From assembly GCA_902465325.1 (NCBI GenBank), contig CABQMV010000061.1, forward strand, positions 1 to 11,718: a DNA stretch of 11,718 nt, written 5' to 3'. Source of the DNA: an uncultured Oscillospiraceae bacterium. Its GTDB lineage: Bacteria; Bacillota; Clostridia; UBA1212; SIG427. The notes below the pieces were generated by a model. That model saw only the letters and a program-made list of their open reading frames with translations, was not told where the DNA came from and searched no databases. This document shows, piece by piece, positions 1 to 6,867 of this stretch. The translations under genes and the position numbers were made by a program. Numbering within the stretch: the stretch's first letter is position 1; each line of letters begins with the position of its first letter.

Positions 1-395
1 GAGCTGGAGGCATACACAAACTTTTTCACACCAGACTGCCTAGCGGCCTCCATCATATTAAGCGTCCCCATAATATTTATCTGCTCATACAAGAGAGGCA
101 TTTCAATACTTCTGGGCACACTGCCCCAGGCTGCCTGATTCAGTACAAAGTCTACTCCCCGGCAGGCTTTTTGACAGGTTTCAAAGTCCCGAATATCCCC
201 TTCAATAAAGGTGTACCGGGGATTATCCTTAAACATTTCCACATGGGAACGCTTTCCTGTAGAAAGATTGTCCAGGCATCTTACGGTATACCCCATGTCC
301 AAAATGGCCTGGCACAGATTAGATCCAATAAAGCCCGCGCCTCCGGTCACCAGAAAGAGAGTATCCGGATCAAATTTTAAATGTTTATATCCCAT
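1..395 (-). CDS. tviC: UDP-GlcNAc 4-epimerase (TviC/WbpP type), N-terminal part, cut by window edge
   Basis: SDR-family nucleotide-sugar epimerase; 131 residues are visible from the ATG at 395. Seen: a Rossmann glycine motif GGAGFIG at residues 18-24, an acidic residue after the second strand (CLDNLSTG), a GDIRD motif that would contact the adenine, NQAAWGSVPRS near 86-96, and YASS ending exactly at the window edge, where the catalytic serine of the S-Y-K triad should lie. The GSVPRS signature and the short N-terminal extension match WbpP of Pseudomonas and TviC of Salmonella, which interconvert UDP-GlcNAc and UDP-GalNAc (or the uronic acid forms). Its start has a clear GGAGG ribosome site about 10 nt upstream. 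It follows the 6-dehydrogenase gene by 56 bp in the same direction, so the two would make UDP-GalNAcA for a surface glycan. Substrate is inferred from family and neighbour; the catalytic Y-x3-K is outside the window. Confidence 0.88.
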   Translation of the reverse strand, partial: MGYKHLKFDPDTLFLVTGGAGFIGSNLCQAILDMGYTVRCLDNLSTGKRSHVEMFKDNPRYTFIEGDIRDFETCQKACRGVDFVLNQAAWGSVPRSIEMPLLYEQINIMGTLNMMEAARQSGVKKFVYASS

Positions 396-418
396 AAGTA
401 CAAATTCCTCCGCTGGGT

Positions 419-427
419 ATTATATCA
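419..427 (-). promoter_or_regulatory. Possible internal extended -10 promoter before the epimerase gene
   Basis: In the 56-bp gap between the dehydrogenase and epimerase genes the minus strand reads TGATATAAT, a perfect extended -10 box. No good -35 is visible. A start about 7 nt downstream would give a leader of only ~17 nt that still carries the GGAGG site. It might let the epimerase be expressed apart from the upstream operon, or be a chance match in an AT-rich gap. Confidence 0.3.
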
Positions 428-451
428 CAATTTTCCCGGACGTTACACCGT

Positions 452-1768
452 CTACAGCCTCCAATAAGCAAATCCTGCGTTCAGATAGGCAGCTTTATCT
501 AAAACACCTTTAACATCTAAAAGCACCTTTTGTTTTCTGCCGCTGCAAAACATAGCGTCCAGCGTCTCCATATCCAGTGTCTTAAGGGACTCGTGAGGAA
601 CGGCCAGTACTATACCGTCCATATTTCTGACCGTCTCCAGCTCTACAAAATCCAATCCATACAGCCGTTTCGCTTCTTTGGAATCTGCAACCGGATCACA
701 GACTGCGGGCTGTATCCCATACTCGTTTAGCTCCTTTATAATATCCAATACCTTGGTATTTCGGATATCCGGACAATTCTCTTTAAAGGTAAAACCCAGT
801 ATAGCGATCCTGGCATTTTTAACAGGGATATCGGACTGAATCAGCAGCTTCACCAGATTCTCTGCCACATACCGTCCCATATCGTCATTAATGCGCCTGC
901 CAGCCAAAATAACCTGGGAGTGATACCCCCTTTCTTCCGCTCTGTAGGTGAGATAGTAAGGATCTACGCCGATACAGTGCCCTCCTACCAGCCCGGGCGT
1001 AAATTTAAGAAAATTCCATTTCGTCCCGGCAGCCTCCAGAACAGCTTTTGTATCAATCCCCATTTTGTGGAAAATAAGAGAAAGCTCATTCATAAAAGCA
1101 ATGTTAATGTCTCGCTGACTGTTCTCAATTACCTTGGCCGCCTCTGCTACCTGAATACTTTCAGCCTTATGGACGCCGGCGCTCACTACCATTTTGTATA
1201 CAGCGGCTACAATGTCTAAGGTCTCTTTATCCATTCCCGAGACAATTTTCACAATGCTTTCCAGTCTGTGAACCTGATCGCCGGGATTAATACGCTCCGG
1301 CGAGTAGCCCACCTTAAAGTCCGTACCGCAGCAAAGGCCGGATTCCCTTTCCAATATGGGAACACAAATTTCTTCCGTTACCCCCGGATATACGGTAGAT
1401 TCATATACGACAACTGAGCCGAGGCTCAGATTCCGGCCTACTATTTCGCTGGCTTTTTTGAGCGGACTCAGGTCCGGTGTGTGATCCGCATATACCGGTG
1501 TCGGCACCGCCACAATATGAAACTGGGCTTCTCGCAGTCTCGCCGCATCGCAGGTAAACTCTACACCGGATTGGGAAACTGCAGCATCACCCACTTCTCC
1601 GGTGGGATCAATGCCCTTCCGATACTGTTCTATTTTGGAAGCATTCAAATCAAAGCCGATCACCGGAACCTGCTTGGCAAAGGATACGGCGATTGGTAGC
1701 CCTACATAGCCAAGTCCAATTAAAGAAAGTTTGGTTTTTCCATTTAACAGTTTTTCATATAGATTCAT
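452..1768 (-). CDS. tviB: UDP-N-acetyl-hexosamine 6-dehydrogenase (TviB/WbpO family)
   Basis: 438-residue UDP-glucose/GDP-mannose dehydrogenase-family enzyme; it oxidises C6 of a UDP-HexNAc twice with NAD+ to give the uronic acid. Visible landmarks: NAD-binding GLGYVGLP at 18-25; the VAVPTP loop at 87-92; ESTVYPG at 123-129; SPERINPGD at 156-164; the central helix with K212 and N216 (EAAKVIEN); the nucleophile Cys265 in GGHCIGVDPYYL; and GFTFKENCPDIRNTK at 325-339 in the C-terminal UDP-binding domain. TviB/WbpO-type sequences act on UDP-GlcNAc or UDP-GalNAc, and the TviC/WbpP-type epimerase directly downstream supports this over a UDP-glucose dehydrogenase. The ATG overlaps the end of the CNNM/CorC gene by 14 bp (the stop lies inside codons 4-5) and has an AGGGGG site 8 nt upstream, so translational coupling is likely. 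The exact substrate, GlcNAc versus GalNAc, cannot be told from sequence alone. Confidence 0.92.
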   Translation of the reverse strand: MNLYEKLLNGKTKLSLIGLGYVGLPIAVSFAKQVPVIGFDLNASKIEQYRKGIDPTGEVGDAAVSQSGVEFTCDAARLREAQFHIVAVPTPVYADHTPDLSPLKKASEIVGRNLSLGSVVVYESTVYPGVTEEICVPILERESGLCCGTDFKVGYSPERINPGDQVHRLESIVKIVSGMDKETLDIVAAVYKMVVSAGVHKAESIQVAEAAKVIENSQRDINIAFMNELSLIFHKMGIDTKAVLEAAGTKWNFLKFTPGLVGGHCIGVDPYYLTYRAEERGYHSQVILAGRRINDDMGRYVAENLVKLLIQSDIPVKNARIAILGFTFKENCPDIRNTKVLDIIKELNEYGIQPAVCDPVADSKEAKRLYGLDFVELETVRNMDGIVLAVPHESLKTLDMETLDAMFCSGRKQKVLLDVKGVLDKAAYLNAGFAYWRL

Positions 1769-3020
1769 CGTCTGCCCCCTGTGTAAGCTGTATCATGATT
1801 TCCTCCACTCTCCGGCCATCACATTTGATAACGGTTACCGCCAGGCCGTCAGCCTGAAAGCAGTCCTCCTCCTGAGGAATCTTTCCTAAACACTCTACTA
1901 CCCAGCCCCCTACATTGACAGCTTCAGGCTCCTGAGACAGGGGCTTTGCACCAATAAATTCAAACATGTCCTCCAAAGACGCTGAGCAGACTACTCGATA
2001 TCGGCCGCTGCCCAAATCGGTAAATTCCTCTATTACCTGATCGTGTTCATCCCAGATCTCTCCCACCAGCTCCTCTACCACGTCCTCTAACGTAACAATT
2101 CCCATGGTGCCTCCGTACTCGTCTACCAGCACCGCCAGATGACATTTTTTCTTCTGCAGCATACTCAGCAGTTTCGATATTTTAATAGAGGGAAAGATCA
2201 GCAGCGGCTTGCTCATAATCTCTTCTATCGGACGGGCAGCATTCCCCGGATTTGTAAAATCCTTCTGGTTCAACACGCCAATGATATTGTCTATACTGTT
2301 TCTGTAAACAGGAAGTCTGGAATACCCGCTTTTATAAAAGGCCTGCCGTATCTTTTCGTGGGAGTCCTCTACACTGACAGCCACAATATCTACTCGGGGC
2401 GTATAGATGTCTTCTGCTACCGTTTCATTAAACTCAATGGCATTACGGATCAGATCGCTCTCCTCTTCATCCAGATTGCCTTCATGCTCTGCCTCCTCCA
2501 CAAAGGTCAGCAGCTCCTCCTCTATTTCACTTTGAACGGTTTTGGGCTTTATAAGTTTTGTAAGCAGCCGTTTCCAGGCCATAAAGCAATAATTTACCGG
2601 GGTCAGCAGTATCAACAGCAGCTGCATAAAGGGCGCAGAGAACATAGCAAAACTCTCTGCAGAATCTTTTGCCAGACTTTTGGGAGAAATTTCACAAAAA
2701 ATCAAAATGATTACTGTAAGAATAAAGGTACTCAGCGTAACAGCCCAGCTGCTGTCAGACAGCCTGGCTGCTGTAACGGTAGCCAGGGAAGAGGCTACAA
2801 TGTTGACAATATTATTTCCAATCAAGATTGTAGAAATCAGTTTGTCATACTGCTCTGCCAGATGCAGGGCTTTCTCCGCTCTTTTATTTCCTCCGGCGGC
2901 CAAATTCTTTATCAAAATCCGATTCATTGAGGAGAACGCTGTTTCACTTGCGGAAAAATATGCGGATAATGACAATAAAACAAACAGAACACAAAGGCTT
3001 CCTACTGTACTGCCGTCCAT
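1755..3020 (-). CDS. CNNM/CorC-type membrane protein (HlyC/CorC family) with CBS pair
   Basis: 421 residues from the preferred ATG at 3020. A longer ORF opens at 3110 but would run through the end of the arsC-like gene; the shorter start has GGGAGG upstream and begins with the typical first membrane helix. Order of domains: a CNNM transmembrane domain (about 1-190) with hydrophobic segments near 5-25, 62-85, 95-115 and 125-148, the SASETAFSS motif at 23-31, GNNIVN at 68-73 and the conserved loop EISPKSLAK at 110-118; a pair of CBS domains (about 205-325, with SRLPVYR and VDEYGG); and a C-terminal CorC/HlyC (TerC-associated) domain (about 335-415). Relatives are implicated in Mg2+/Co2+ efflux or homeostasis; the name 'hemolysin' is historical. 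It lies 4 bp after the arsC-like gene and overlaps the dehydrogenase gene. The role in transport is family knowledge, not shown here. Confidence 0.9.
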   Translation of the reverse strand: MDGSTVGSLCVLFVLLSLSAYFSASETAFSSMNRILIKNLAAGGNKRAEKALHLAEQYDKLISTILIGNNIVNIVASSLATVTAARLSDSSWAVTLSTFILTVIILIFCEISPKSLAKDSAESFAMFSAPFMQLLLILLTPVNYCFMAWKRLLTKLIKPKTVQSEIEEELLTFVEEAEHEGNLDEEESDLIRNAIEFNETVAEDIYTPRVDIVAVSVEDSHEKIRQAFYKSGYSRLPVYRNSIDNIIGVLNQKDFTNPGNAARPIEEIMSKPLLIFPSIKISKLLSMLQKKKCHLAVLVDEYGGTMGIVTLEDVVEELVGEIWDEHDQVIEEFTDLGSGRYRVVCSASLEDMFEFIGAKPLSQEPEAVNVGGWVVECLGKIPQEEDCFQADGLAVTVIKCDGRRVEEIMIQLTQGADDESI

Positions 3021-3024
3021 CCCG

Positions 3025-3372
3025 CTACAAGACCTCCCAGTCTGTTTCTTTAAAGCCAATCCGTATGAAATCGTCCCCCACAAGCAGAGGCCGTTTGACC
3101 AGCATACCATCGGAAGCCAGAAGCCTCAGCTGCTCTTCTTCTCCCATGGCAGGCAGCTTATCCTTTAATCCCAATTCTTTATAGAGCAGACCACTGGTAT
3201 TGAAAAAACGCTTCAGCGGTAAACCGCTGCGCTGCCACCAAGCCTTTAGTTCTTCATAGGTGGGCTTCTCCTCTTTTATATGGCGGTCCCGGTACTCCAC
3301 CCCTTTTTTGTCCAGATACTTTTTTGCTTTCTGACAGGTACTGCACTTGGGATATTCAATAAACAGCAGCAT
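3025..3372 (-). CDS. ArsC/Spx-family thioredoxin-fold protein
   Basis: 115 residues from the ATG at 3372. This start was chosen because the family begins directly with the first beta strand (MLLFIEYPKCSTC). The longer ORF from 3429 would overlap the NUDIX gene and add an unrelated N-terminus. Seen: a CxxC redox pair (Cys10 and Cys13), a helix rich in lysine, and the LVKRPLLVG cis-proline/arginine motif at 91-99 typical of ArsC, Spx and YffB-like proteins. The Spx-like LPLKRFFNTSG segment at 51-61 is also present. In Firmicutes such proteins are usually annotated 'arsenate reductase family' but most are not proven arsenate reductases; a glutaredoxin-like thiol role is as likely. The start is 1 bp after the NUDIX stop with only a weak ribosome site, which suggests translation coupled to the upstream gene. 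No ars operon partners are present, which argues against arsenic resistance. Confidence 0.88.
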   Translation of the reverse strand: MLLFIEYPKCSTCQKAKKYLDKKGVEYRDRHIKEEKPTYEELKAWWQRSGLPLKRFFNTSGLLYKELGLKDKLPAMGEEEQLRLLASDGMLVKRPLLVGDDFIRIGFKETDWEVL

Positions 3373-3373
3373 A

Positions 3374-3991
3374 TTAATCAAACCACACTTTCCATGTATC
3401 ATCTTTATGAGCTCGAAAACACATAGCAATCTGCTCTGGTGTCACTTTTTCCAACGCTAACGCCGGCAGCTCTTCTACGGTAAAATAACCGCTTCCAATG
3501 GTTTCGCTATTTTCACGGAACTCACCGTCTATTATAGAACATTCTACAAATATCTTGCAAATTTTATTTGCGTATATGGGAGTATTATGTTTGTCCCGGT
3601 CCTGCACGGCAATAATTCGATCTGCCTCAACGCGAAGACCGGCTTCCTCCCAAACCTCTTTTATTGTATTTTCTTTTACGGACAGGTGTACGTCAACCCA
3701 CCCGCCAGGCAGCGACCAGCGCCCGTCCCTCTCCTGTACAAGGAGTATTTTACCATTCTGAAAAATCGAGGCCCGACAGTCCAGCTTCGGAGTCTGATAT
3801 CCCCGCTCGCAGCAGAAGATGTCCCGTACCTTTTCTATAGGTTCGTCTGAAATTCCGCTCAGCATCTCTGCGGAGATTTCACGAATACGGTTAAACCGCT
3901 CGATATCAAAAGGATCTTTGCAATAAGCCAGCGCATCCTGCGCTAGGCTCTGCAGCTCCACGGCCCATTTTGTGATTTCTCTGCTGTCCAT
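3374..3991 (-). CDS. NUDIX hydrolase with Nudix N-terminal domain (ADP-ribose pyrophosphatase-like)
   Basis: 205 residues from the ATG at 3991, which is preceded by GGGAGG at 8 nt; an upstream in-frame start at 4102 lies in the promoter region and is rejected. Residues 1-60 resemble the helical Nudix N-terminal domain (KWAVELQSLAQ...ERFNRIREI). The NUDIX box spans 96-119 and keeps the terminal KEVWEEAG core with the metal-binding glutamates; the first glutamate of the textbook Gx5E pattern is replaced by Leu (GGWVDVHLS), as is common in this subfamily, where GGWxDV is usual. Relatives hydrolyse ADP-ribose or other nucleoside diphosphate derivatives; the specific substrate is not predictable. 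It is the first gene of a five-gene minus-strand operon, followed after 1 bp by the ArsC/Spx-like gene. No link to the sugar enzymes at the far end is evident beyond co-transcription. Confidence 0.9.
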   Translation of the reverse strand: MDSREITKWAVELQSLAQDALAYCKDPFDIERFNRIREISAEMLSGISDEPIEKVRDIFCCERGYQTPKLDCRASIFQNGKILLVQERDGRWSLPGGWVDVHLSVKENTIKEVWEEAGLRVEADRIIAVQDRDKHNTPIYANKICKIFVECSIIDGEFRENSETIGSGYFTVEELPALALEKVTPEQIAMCFRAHKDDTWKVWFD

Positions 3992-4034
3992 ACGGTTCCT
4001 CCCTGGATCTAAGATAAAACGCTTTTCTGAAAGT

Positions 4035-4066
4035 AGTATACCATGGGGACAGAAAAAAGTATAGCA
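4035..4066 (-). promoter_or_regulatory. Tandem extended -10 boxes for the NUDIX-to-epimerase operon
   Basis: On the minus strand TGCTATACT (4066-4058) is followed by TGGTATACT (4043-4035). Both fit the TGnTATAAT extended -10 form with one mismatch; neither has a clear -35. The nearer one would give a leader of roughly 37 nt before the NUDIX ATG. This is the only promoter-like sequence found ahead of the five-gene operon. Confidence 0.5.
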
Positions 4067-4172
4067 GCCGCCCTTGAAAAACAGAAAGTACATGGTATGC
4101 ACTTTGCTGTACGCAGATGCATATATTTTTATTGATAATATTTGTTTATAGAATCAATAACTAGGAGGAACT

Positions 4173-5021
4173 ATGGCACAATTTACAAATCAGGCACAGC
4201 TATCATACAACAATTCTGTTACCAATTCCAATGTGGCAGTAGGAGAAATCCTCGAAGTCCTGTCCGCTACTAAGACAGCGGTTACGGACCAATATGAGCA
4301 AAACGGGAAGGTCACTTATATTGTCAGTCTGGTCAATACCGGAACCACACCATTCTCGGGACTTACCCTATCTGACAACCTGGGCGCATACGTTTTCTCA
4401 ACAGGAACAAGAACTCCCCTGACTTACGTAGACGGTTCAGTCAAATACTATATAAACGGCACACTGCAAACCGCACCGGTAGTCACTGGCCAGTCGCCGC
4501 TGACGCTATCCGGCCTCAGCGTACCGGCAGGCGGAAACTCGCTGATTATATACGAAGCGATTCCCAACCAATACGCGCCGCTGGCAACCGGCGGAACCGT
4601 TAACAATCAGGTAGCTGTCAGTGGCCCCGGCATCACAACGCTGACGGCAGAGGAAACGGTCTATGCCACGGCGGAACCGAATCTGTCTATTACCAAATCT
4701 ATTTCACCGGTGCCAGTTGCAGAAAACGGCACGCTGACTTATACCTTTATTGTACAGAATACAGGAAATACGGCTGCTTCCGCAGCGGACAACGTTGTGA
4801 TAACGGATACATTTAATCCTGTACTTTCTAATTTGTCGGTTACCTTTAATGGTACCACCTGGACAGAAGGCACCAATTACACCTACGACCCAACCACCGG
4901 TCTGTTTACAACCATTGCAGGTCAGGTTACGGTTCCGGCGGCTACCTTTACTCAGAATGAGGAGGGGATTTGGCTGGTAAATCCCGGCGTCAGCACCCTG
5001 ACAGTAACGGGAACGGTATAG
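4173..5021 (+). CDS. Leaderless protein with two DUF11-like beta-sandwich repeats
   Basis: 282 residues, the only convincing plus-strand gene; ATG preceded by AGGAGG at 5-7 nt. Two repeats are visible: about 30-160 (VTYIVSLVNTGTTPFSGL then LSDNLG) and about 168-282 (LTYTFIVQNTGNTAASAADN then ITDTFNP). The pattern 'xYxxxVxNTGxT....xxxDx' is that of DUF11 / conserved repeat domains, Ig-like modules usually found in large secreted or wall-anchored proteins. What is odd is the lack of an N-terminal signal peptide, LPXTG sorting signal or transmembrane segment, so no standard route to the surface is encoded. It has no cysteine. Small proteins beginning with a similar FTNQA-type N-terminus occur in clostridia, but I know of no assigned function. 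It is divergent from the NUDIX operon and convergent with the CapE-type gene. A possible extended -10 (TGATAATAT, 4133-4141) lies upstream but is weak. Confidence 0.85.
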   Translation: MAQFTNQAQLSYNNSVTNSNVAVGEILEVLSATKTAVTDQYEQNGKVTYIVSLVNTGTTPFSGLTLSDNLGAYVFSTGTRTPLTYVDGSVKYYINGTLQTAPVVTGQSPLTLSGLSVPAGGNSLIIYEAIPNQYAPLATGGTVNNQVAVSGPGITTLTAEETVYATAEPNLSITKSISPVPVAENGTLTYTFIVQNTGNTAASAADNVVITDTFNPVLSNLSVTFNGTTWTEGTNYTYDPTTGLFTTIAGQVTVPAATFTQNEEGIWLVNPGVSTLTVTGTV

Positions 5022-5073
5022 CCTGAAAATAATATGCGACACCCGGAAAGCAAATAAAATTTCCGCCGGTCGC

Positions 5074-5101
5074 TTGCATTTTCCATATGACCTGTTATAA
5101 T
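5074..5101 (+). promoter_or_regulatory. Sigma-70/SigA-like promoter after the DUF11 gene
   Basis: TTGCAT (5074-5079), a 16-nt spacer, then a perfect TATAAT (5096-5101). The predicted start near 5108 coincides with the base of the inverted repeat at 5105-5182 and precedes no ORF on this strand. The -35 matches only TTG, so confidence rests on the -10. Confidence 0.4.
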
Positions 5102-5104
5102 GAT

Positions 5105-5183
5105 AAAAGCTTACAGCGGCCTTCCTTTTTTGGTATTTGTGTGCAACAACATTTGTCTTAGAATGCCGACTGTAAGCTTTTTA
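5105..5183 (+). terminator. Long-loop inverted repeat with T tract; terminator or candidate small RNA
   Basis: AAAAGCTTACAG (5105-5116) pairs perfectly with CTGTAAGCTTTT (5170-5181); inside, GGC (5118-5120) can pair with GCC (5165-5167) across a small internal loop. About 44 nt of loop remain, and TTTTTA follows the stem. It lies between convergent genes and the stem has a run of T on either strand's 3' side, so it may be a bidirectional terminator for the DUF11 and CapE-type genes. The unusually long loop and the TATAAT directly before it make a short RNA another possibility. Confidence 0.45.
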
Positions 5184-5272
5184 TTGATAGAGGCGCTGAC
5201 TGTTTCTAGGGCTTTTATTCTGACAGCCTAAACAGACGGAAAAATGTAACAAACAGCAGCCTGTAAAAGAGT

Positions 5273-6358
5273 TTAAGCCTTTGAGGGGCATAGACTCTGC
5301 TGGACTCCGGCGGCTGAAGCTTTTTCCGCCAATCTCTCCTGGATATAAGCAAGAGACGCGATTTTCTCTTTGGTCTGTTCAACAGTCAACAGCTTGGTAT
5401 TGTTGGAATTGAACTCGCTTAGTTTCCCTCTTTCTGTGTTGCCCTGGGTGAAGAATTTGTCATAGTTTAATCCCCTCTTGTCGCAGGGCACCCGGTAGAA
5501 GTTTCCCAGGTCAACGGCATTGGCGCATTCTTCATTGGTCAGCAGCGTTTCGTACATCTTCTCTCCGTGGCGGATCCCAATGACTTTAATCGCTTTCTTG
5601 TCCCCTCCAAACAACTCGCAAACAGCCTCCGCCTGTGTCTGGATCGTGCAGGCAGGCGCCTTCTGTACCAGAATGTCCCCTGATTTACCGTGCTCAAAGG
5701 CAAACAGCACCAGATCTACCGCTTCGTAAAGAGACATGATGAAACGCGTCATGGCAGGATCAGTGACGGTGATGGGGCTTCCTGCTCTTATCTGATCAAT
5801 CCAAAGCGGAATGACAGAGCCTCTGGAGCACATTACATTCCCATAACGGGTACAGCAGATTTTGGTTTTTTCAGGACTGACGGTTCTGGATTTGGCAACG
5901 ATGACTTTTTCCATCATGGCTTTCGATGTTCCCATAGCATTTACAGGGTACGCCGCCTTGTCCGTAGAAAGGCACACAACATTTTTAACGCCGGCATCAA
6001 TGGCGGCAGTCAGTACGTTCTCTGTCCCCAACACATTGGTCTTTACTGCTTCAACCGGGAAAAATTCACAGGACGTCACCTGTTTGAGGGCTGCCGCATG
6101 GAATATGTAGTCAACGCCGTGCATGGCATTTCTGACGGAGGCGATGTCGCGTACATCGCCAATATAGAACTTGATTTTCTCTGAGGCCTCCGGCAGCTTT
6201 GCCTGAAATTCATGGCGCATATCGTCCTGTTTTTTCTCATCGCGTGAGAAAATGCGGATCTCGCCGATATCGGTTTGTAAGAAGCGGTTTAATACTGCGT
6301 TGCCGAATGAACCGGTCCCGCCGGTGATGAGTAGGGTTTCATTTTCAAATAAAGACAT
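5273..6358 (-). CDS. capE: UDP-GlcNAc 4,6-dehydratase/5-epimerase (CapE/FnlA/WbjB type)
   Basis: 361-residue extended SDR. In CapE relatives it converts UDP-GlcNAc to the 2-acetamido-2,6-dideoxy-4-keto-L-arabino sugar, the first step to UDP-L-FucNAc or related sugars. Seen: GGTGSFG at 13-19 for NAD(P) binding, FSRDEKKQDDMR at 37-48, FYIGDVRD at 64-71, AAALKQVTSCEFFPVEAVKTN across 88-108, STDKAAYPVNAMG at 131-143, MxxxK (Met142, Lys146) where classical SDRs have YxxxK, and CTRYGNVMCSRGSVIP at 169-184. The Met replacement together with SCEFFPVEA is characteristic of the CapE/FnlA/WbjB group rather than of FlaA1/PseB. The C-terminus has an extra Ala/Ser-rich tail of about 20 residues. The ATG has AAGGAG about 12 nt upstream. 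The end of a UDP-GlcNAc 2-epimerase gene lies 23 nt upstream, as in L-FucNAc operons, but that gene is truncated, and no promoter for capE is clear. Confidence 0.92.
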   Translation of the reverse strand: MSLFENETLLITGGTGSFGNAVLNRFLQTDIGEIRIFSRDEKKQDDMRHEFQAKLPEASEKIKFYIGDVRDIASVRNAMHGVDYIFHAAALKQVTSCEFFPVEAVKTNVLGTENVLTAAIDAGVKNVVCLSTDKAAYPVNAMGTSKAMMEKVIVAKSRTVSPEKTKICCTRYGNVMCSRGSVIPLWIDQIRAGSPITVTDPAMTRFIMSLYEAVDLVLFAFEHGKSGDILVQKAPACTIQTQAEAVCELFGGDKKAIKVIGIRHGEKMYETLLTNEECANAVDLGNFYRVPCDKRGLNYDKFFTQGNTERGKLSEFNSNNTKLLTVEQTKEKIASLAYIQERLAEKASAAGVQQSLCPSKA

Positions 6359-6381
6359 ACTATTTGTTATCTCCTTTCATT

Positions 6382-6567
6382 TCATTTTGCGACAAAAGGC
6401 ACATAATCACCGTTTACCAGAATATCTGCAATACGTTTACTTGCTTGTCCATCGCCATATGGATTACTTGCATGAGACATTGCTTCATAAGCGGCCTTAT
6501 TTTCAAGTAATTCCTTAAAATTATGATAAGACTGAATAATCTTAACCACCTTAGTAGATATGTTTTC
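6382..6567 (-). pseudogene. 3' remnant of a UDP-GlcNAc 2-epimerase gene (WecB/CapG/FnlC family)
   Basis: An open frame ending TGA at 6384-6382 encodes about 60 residues with the diagnostic C-terminal helix motif of non-hydrolysing UDP-GlcNAc 2-epimerases: AYEAMSHASNPYGDGQASKRI. Family members are about 370-390 residues, so only the last sixth is present. The frame runs back to an in-frame TAA at 6570-6568, beyond which no epimerase sequence is seen. There is no plausible start or ribosome site. The fragment sits 23 nt before the CapE-type gene; CapE and CapG-type enzymes act in the same L-FucNAc pathway, so this is the relic of an intact neighbour cut off by the rearrangement to its right. 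I translated this fragment by hand from the sequence. Confidence 0.85.
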
Positions 6568-6618
6568 TTATATATAATTCTAGACCAGGATGCCGTAATC
6601 CGCGTTATGATTCATCTA

Positions 6619-6675
6619 GCTCTATAATAAATGTTGGGGTATAGTCCAACATTTATTATAGAGCCTTCTTTTTTC
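6619..6675 (+). terminator. Strong 19-bp stem, 8-nt loop, followed by T-rich tract
   Basis: The arm at 6619-6637 is perfectly complementary to 6646-6664 (loop GGTATAGT), followed by CTTCTTTTTTC. On the plus strand this is a textbook intrinsic terminator, yet no plus-strand gene precedes it. The arms begin GCTCTATAATAAATGTTGG, and GGCTCT-starting inverted ends are known in ISL3-family elements, so an alternative is two element ends brought together. Confidence 0.5.
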
Positions 6676-6691
6676 TTGTCCTAAAACAATA

Positions 6692-6723
6692 GAGTGAATT
6701 GTTTTGTTGAAACAACTCACTCT
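6692..6723. repeat. Imperfect inverted repeat (hairpin)
   Basis: GAGTGA-A-TTGTTT at 6692-6704 pairs with AAACAA-C-TCACTC at 6710-6722, with one A/C mismatch and a short loop. A T-rich stretch (6732-6748) follows about 10 nt later on the plus strand. Its function is unknown; it may be part of an IS end or a second terminator in the scar. Confidence 0.5.
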
Positions 6724-6750
6724 GGTGATTATATTTTTTTAGTTTTTTAA

Positions 6751-6772
6751 CCTCAACTATTGACAGAGAGCC
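6751..6772 (-). mobile_element. Possible ISL3-like terminal inverted repeat (IS remnant)
   Basis: On the minus strand 6772-6751 starts GGCTCTCTGTCAATAGTTG. It matches the GGCTCTATAATAAATGTTG end at 6665-6644 at about 15 of 22 positions, including the first six bases. Ends starting GGnTCT are typical of ISL3-family elements as I recall them. No transposase frame is found nearby and no clear 8-bp target duplication is visible, so this is tentative. Confidence 0.3.
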
Positions 6773-6834
6773 AAATTATTTATAACTATATCTCGATGAG
6801 TTTGACCGCTCGATGGTCACTCTTTGGAAAGGAA

Positions 6835-6867
6835 ATGCGGTATAGCATATCCAATGCCATACCGCAT
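6835..6867. repeat. Long near-perfect hairpin
   Basis: ATGCGGTAT (6835-6843) and ATACCGCAT (6859-6867) form a 9-bp stem. Inside it GCAT (6845-6848) pairs with ATGC (6854-6857) across a single A/C mismatch, leaving a 5-nt loop. No T tract follows on either strand, so it is not a standard terminator. Confidence 0.55.

Noticed and set aside
2139..2930. 263-codon plus-strand open frame
   Set aside because: It is antisense to the CNNM/CorC gene, whose motifs and domain order are unmistakable, and its translation has no recognisable family features.
3025..3372. Arsenic resistance gene
   Set aside because: The protein is of the wider ArsC/Spx class, and no arsR, arsB or acr3 is present; resistance is not supported.
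4704..5042. 112-codon minus-strand open frame opposite the DUF11 gene
   Set aside because: Shadow of the second DUF11 repeat; no ribosome site and a composition unlike a real protein.
5105..5183. Integron attC site
   Set aside because: The inverted repeat lacks the GTTRRRY/RYYYAAC core ends and no integrase or cassette is nearby.
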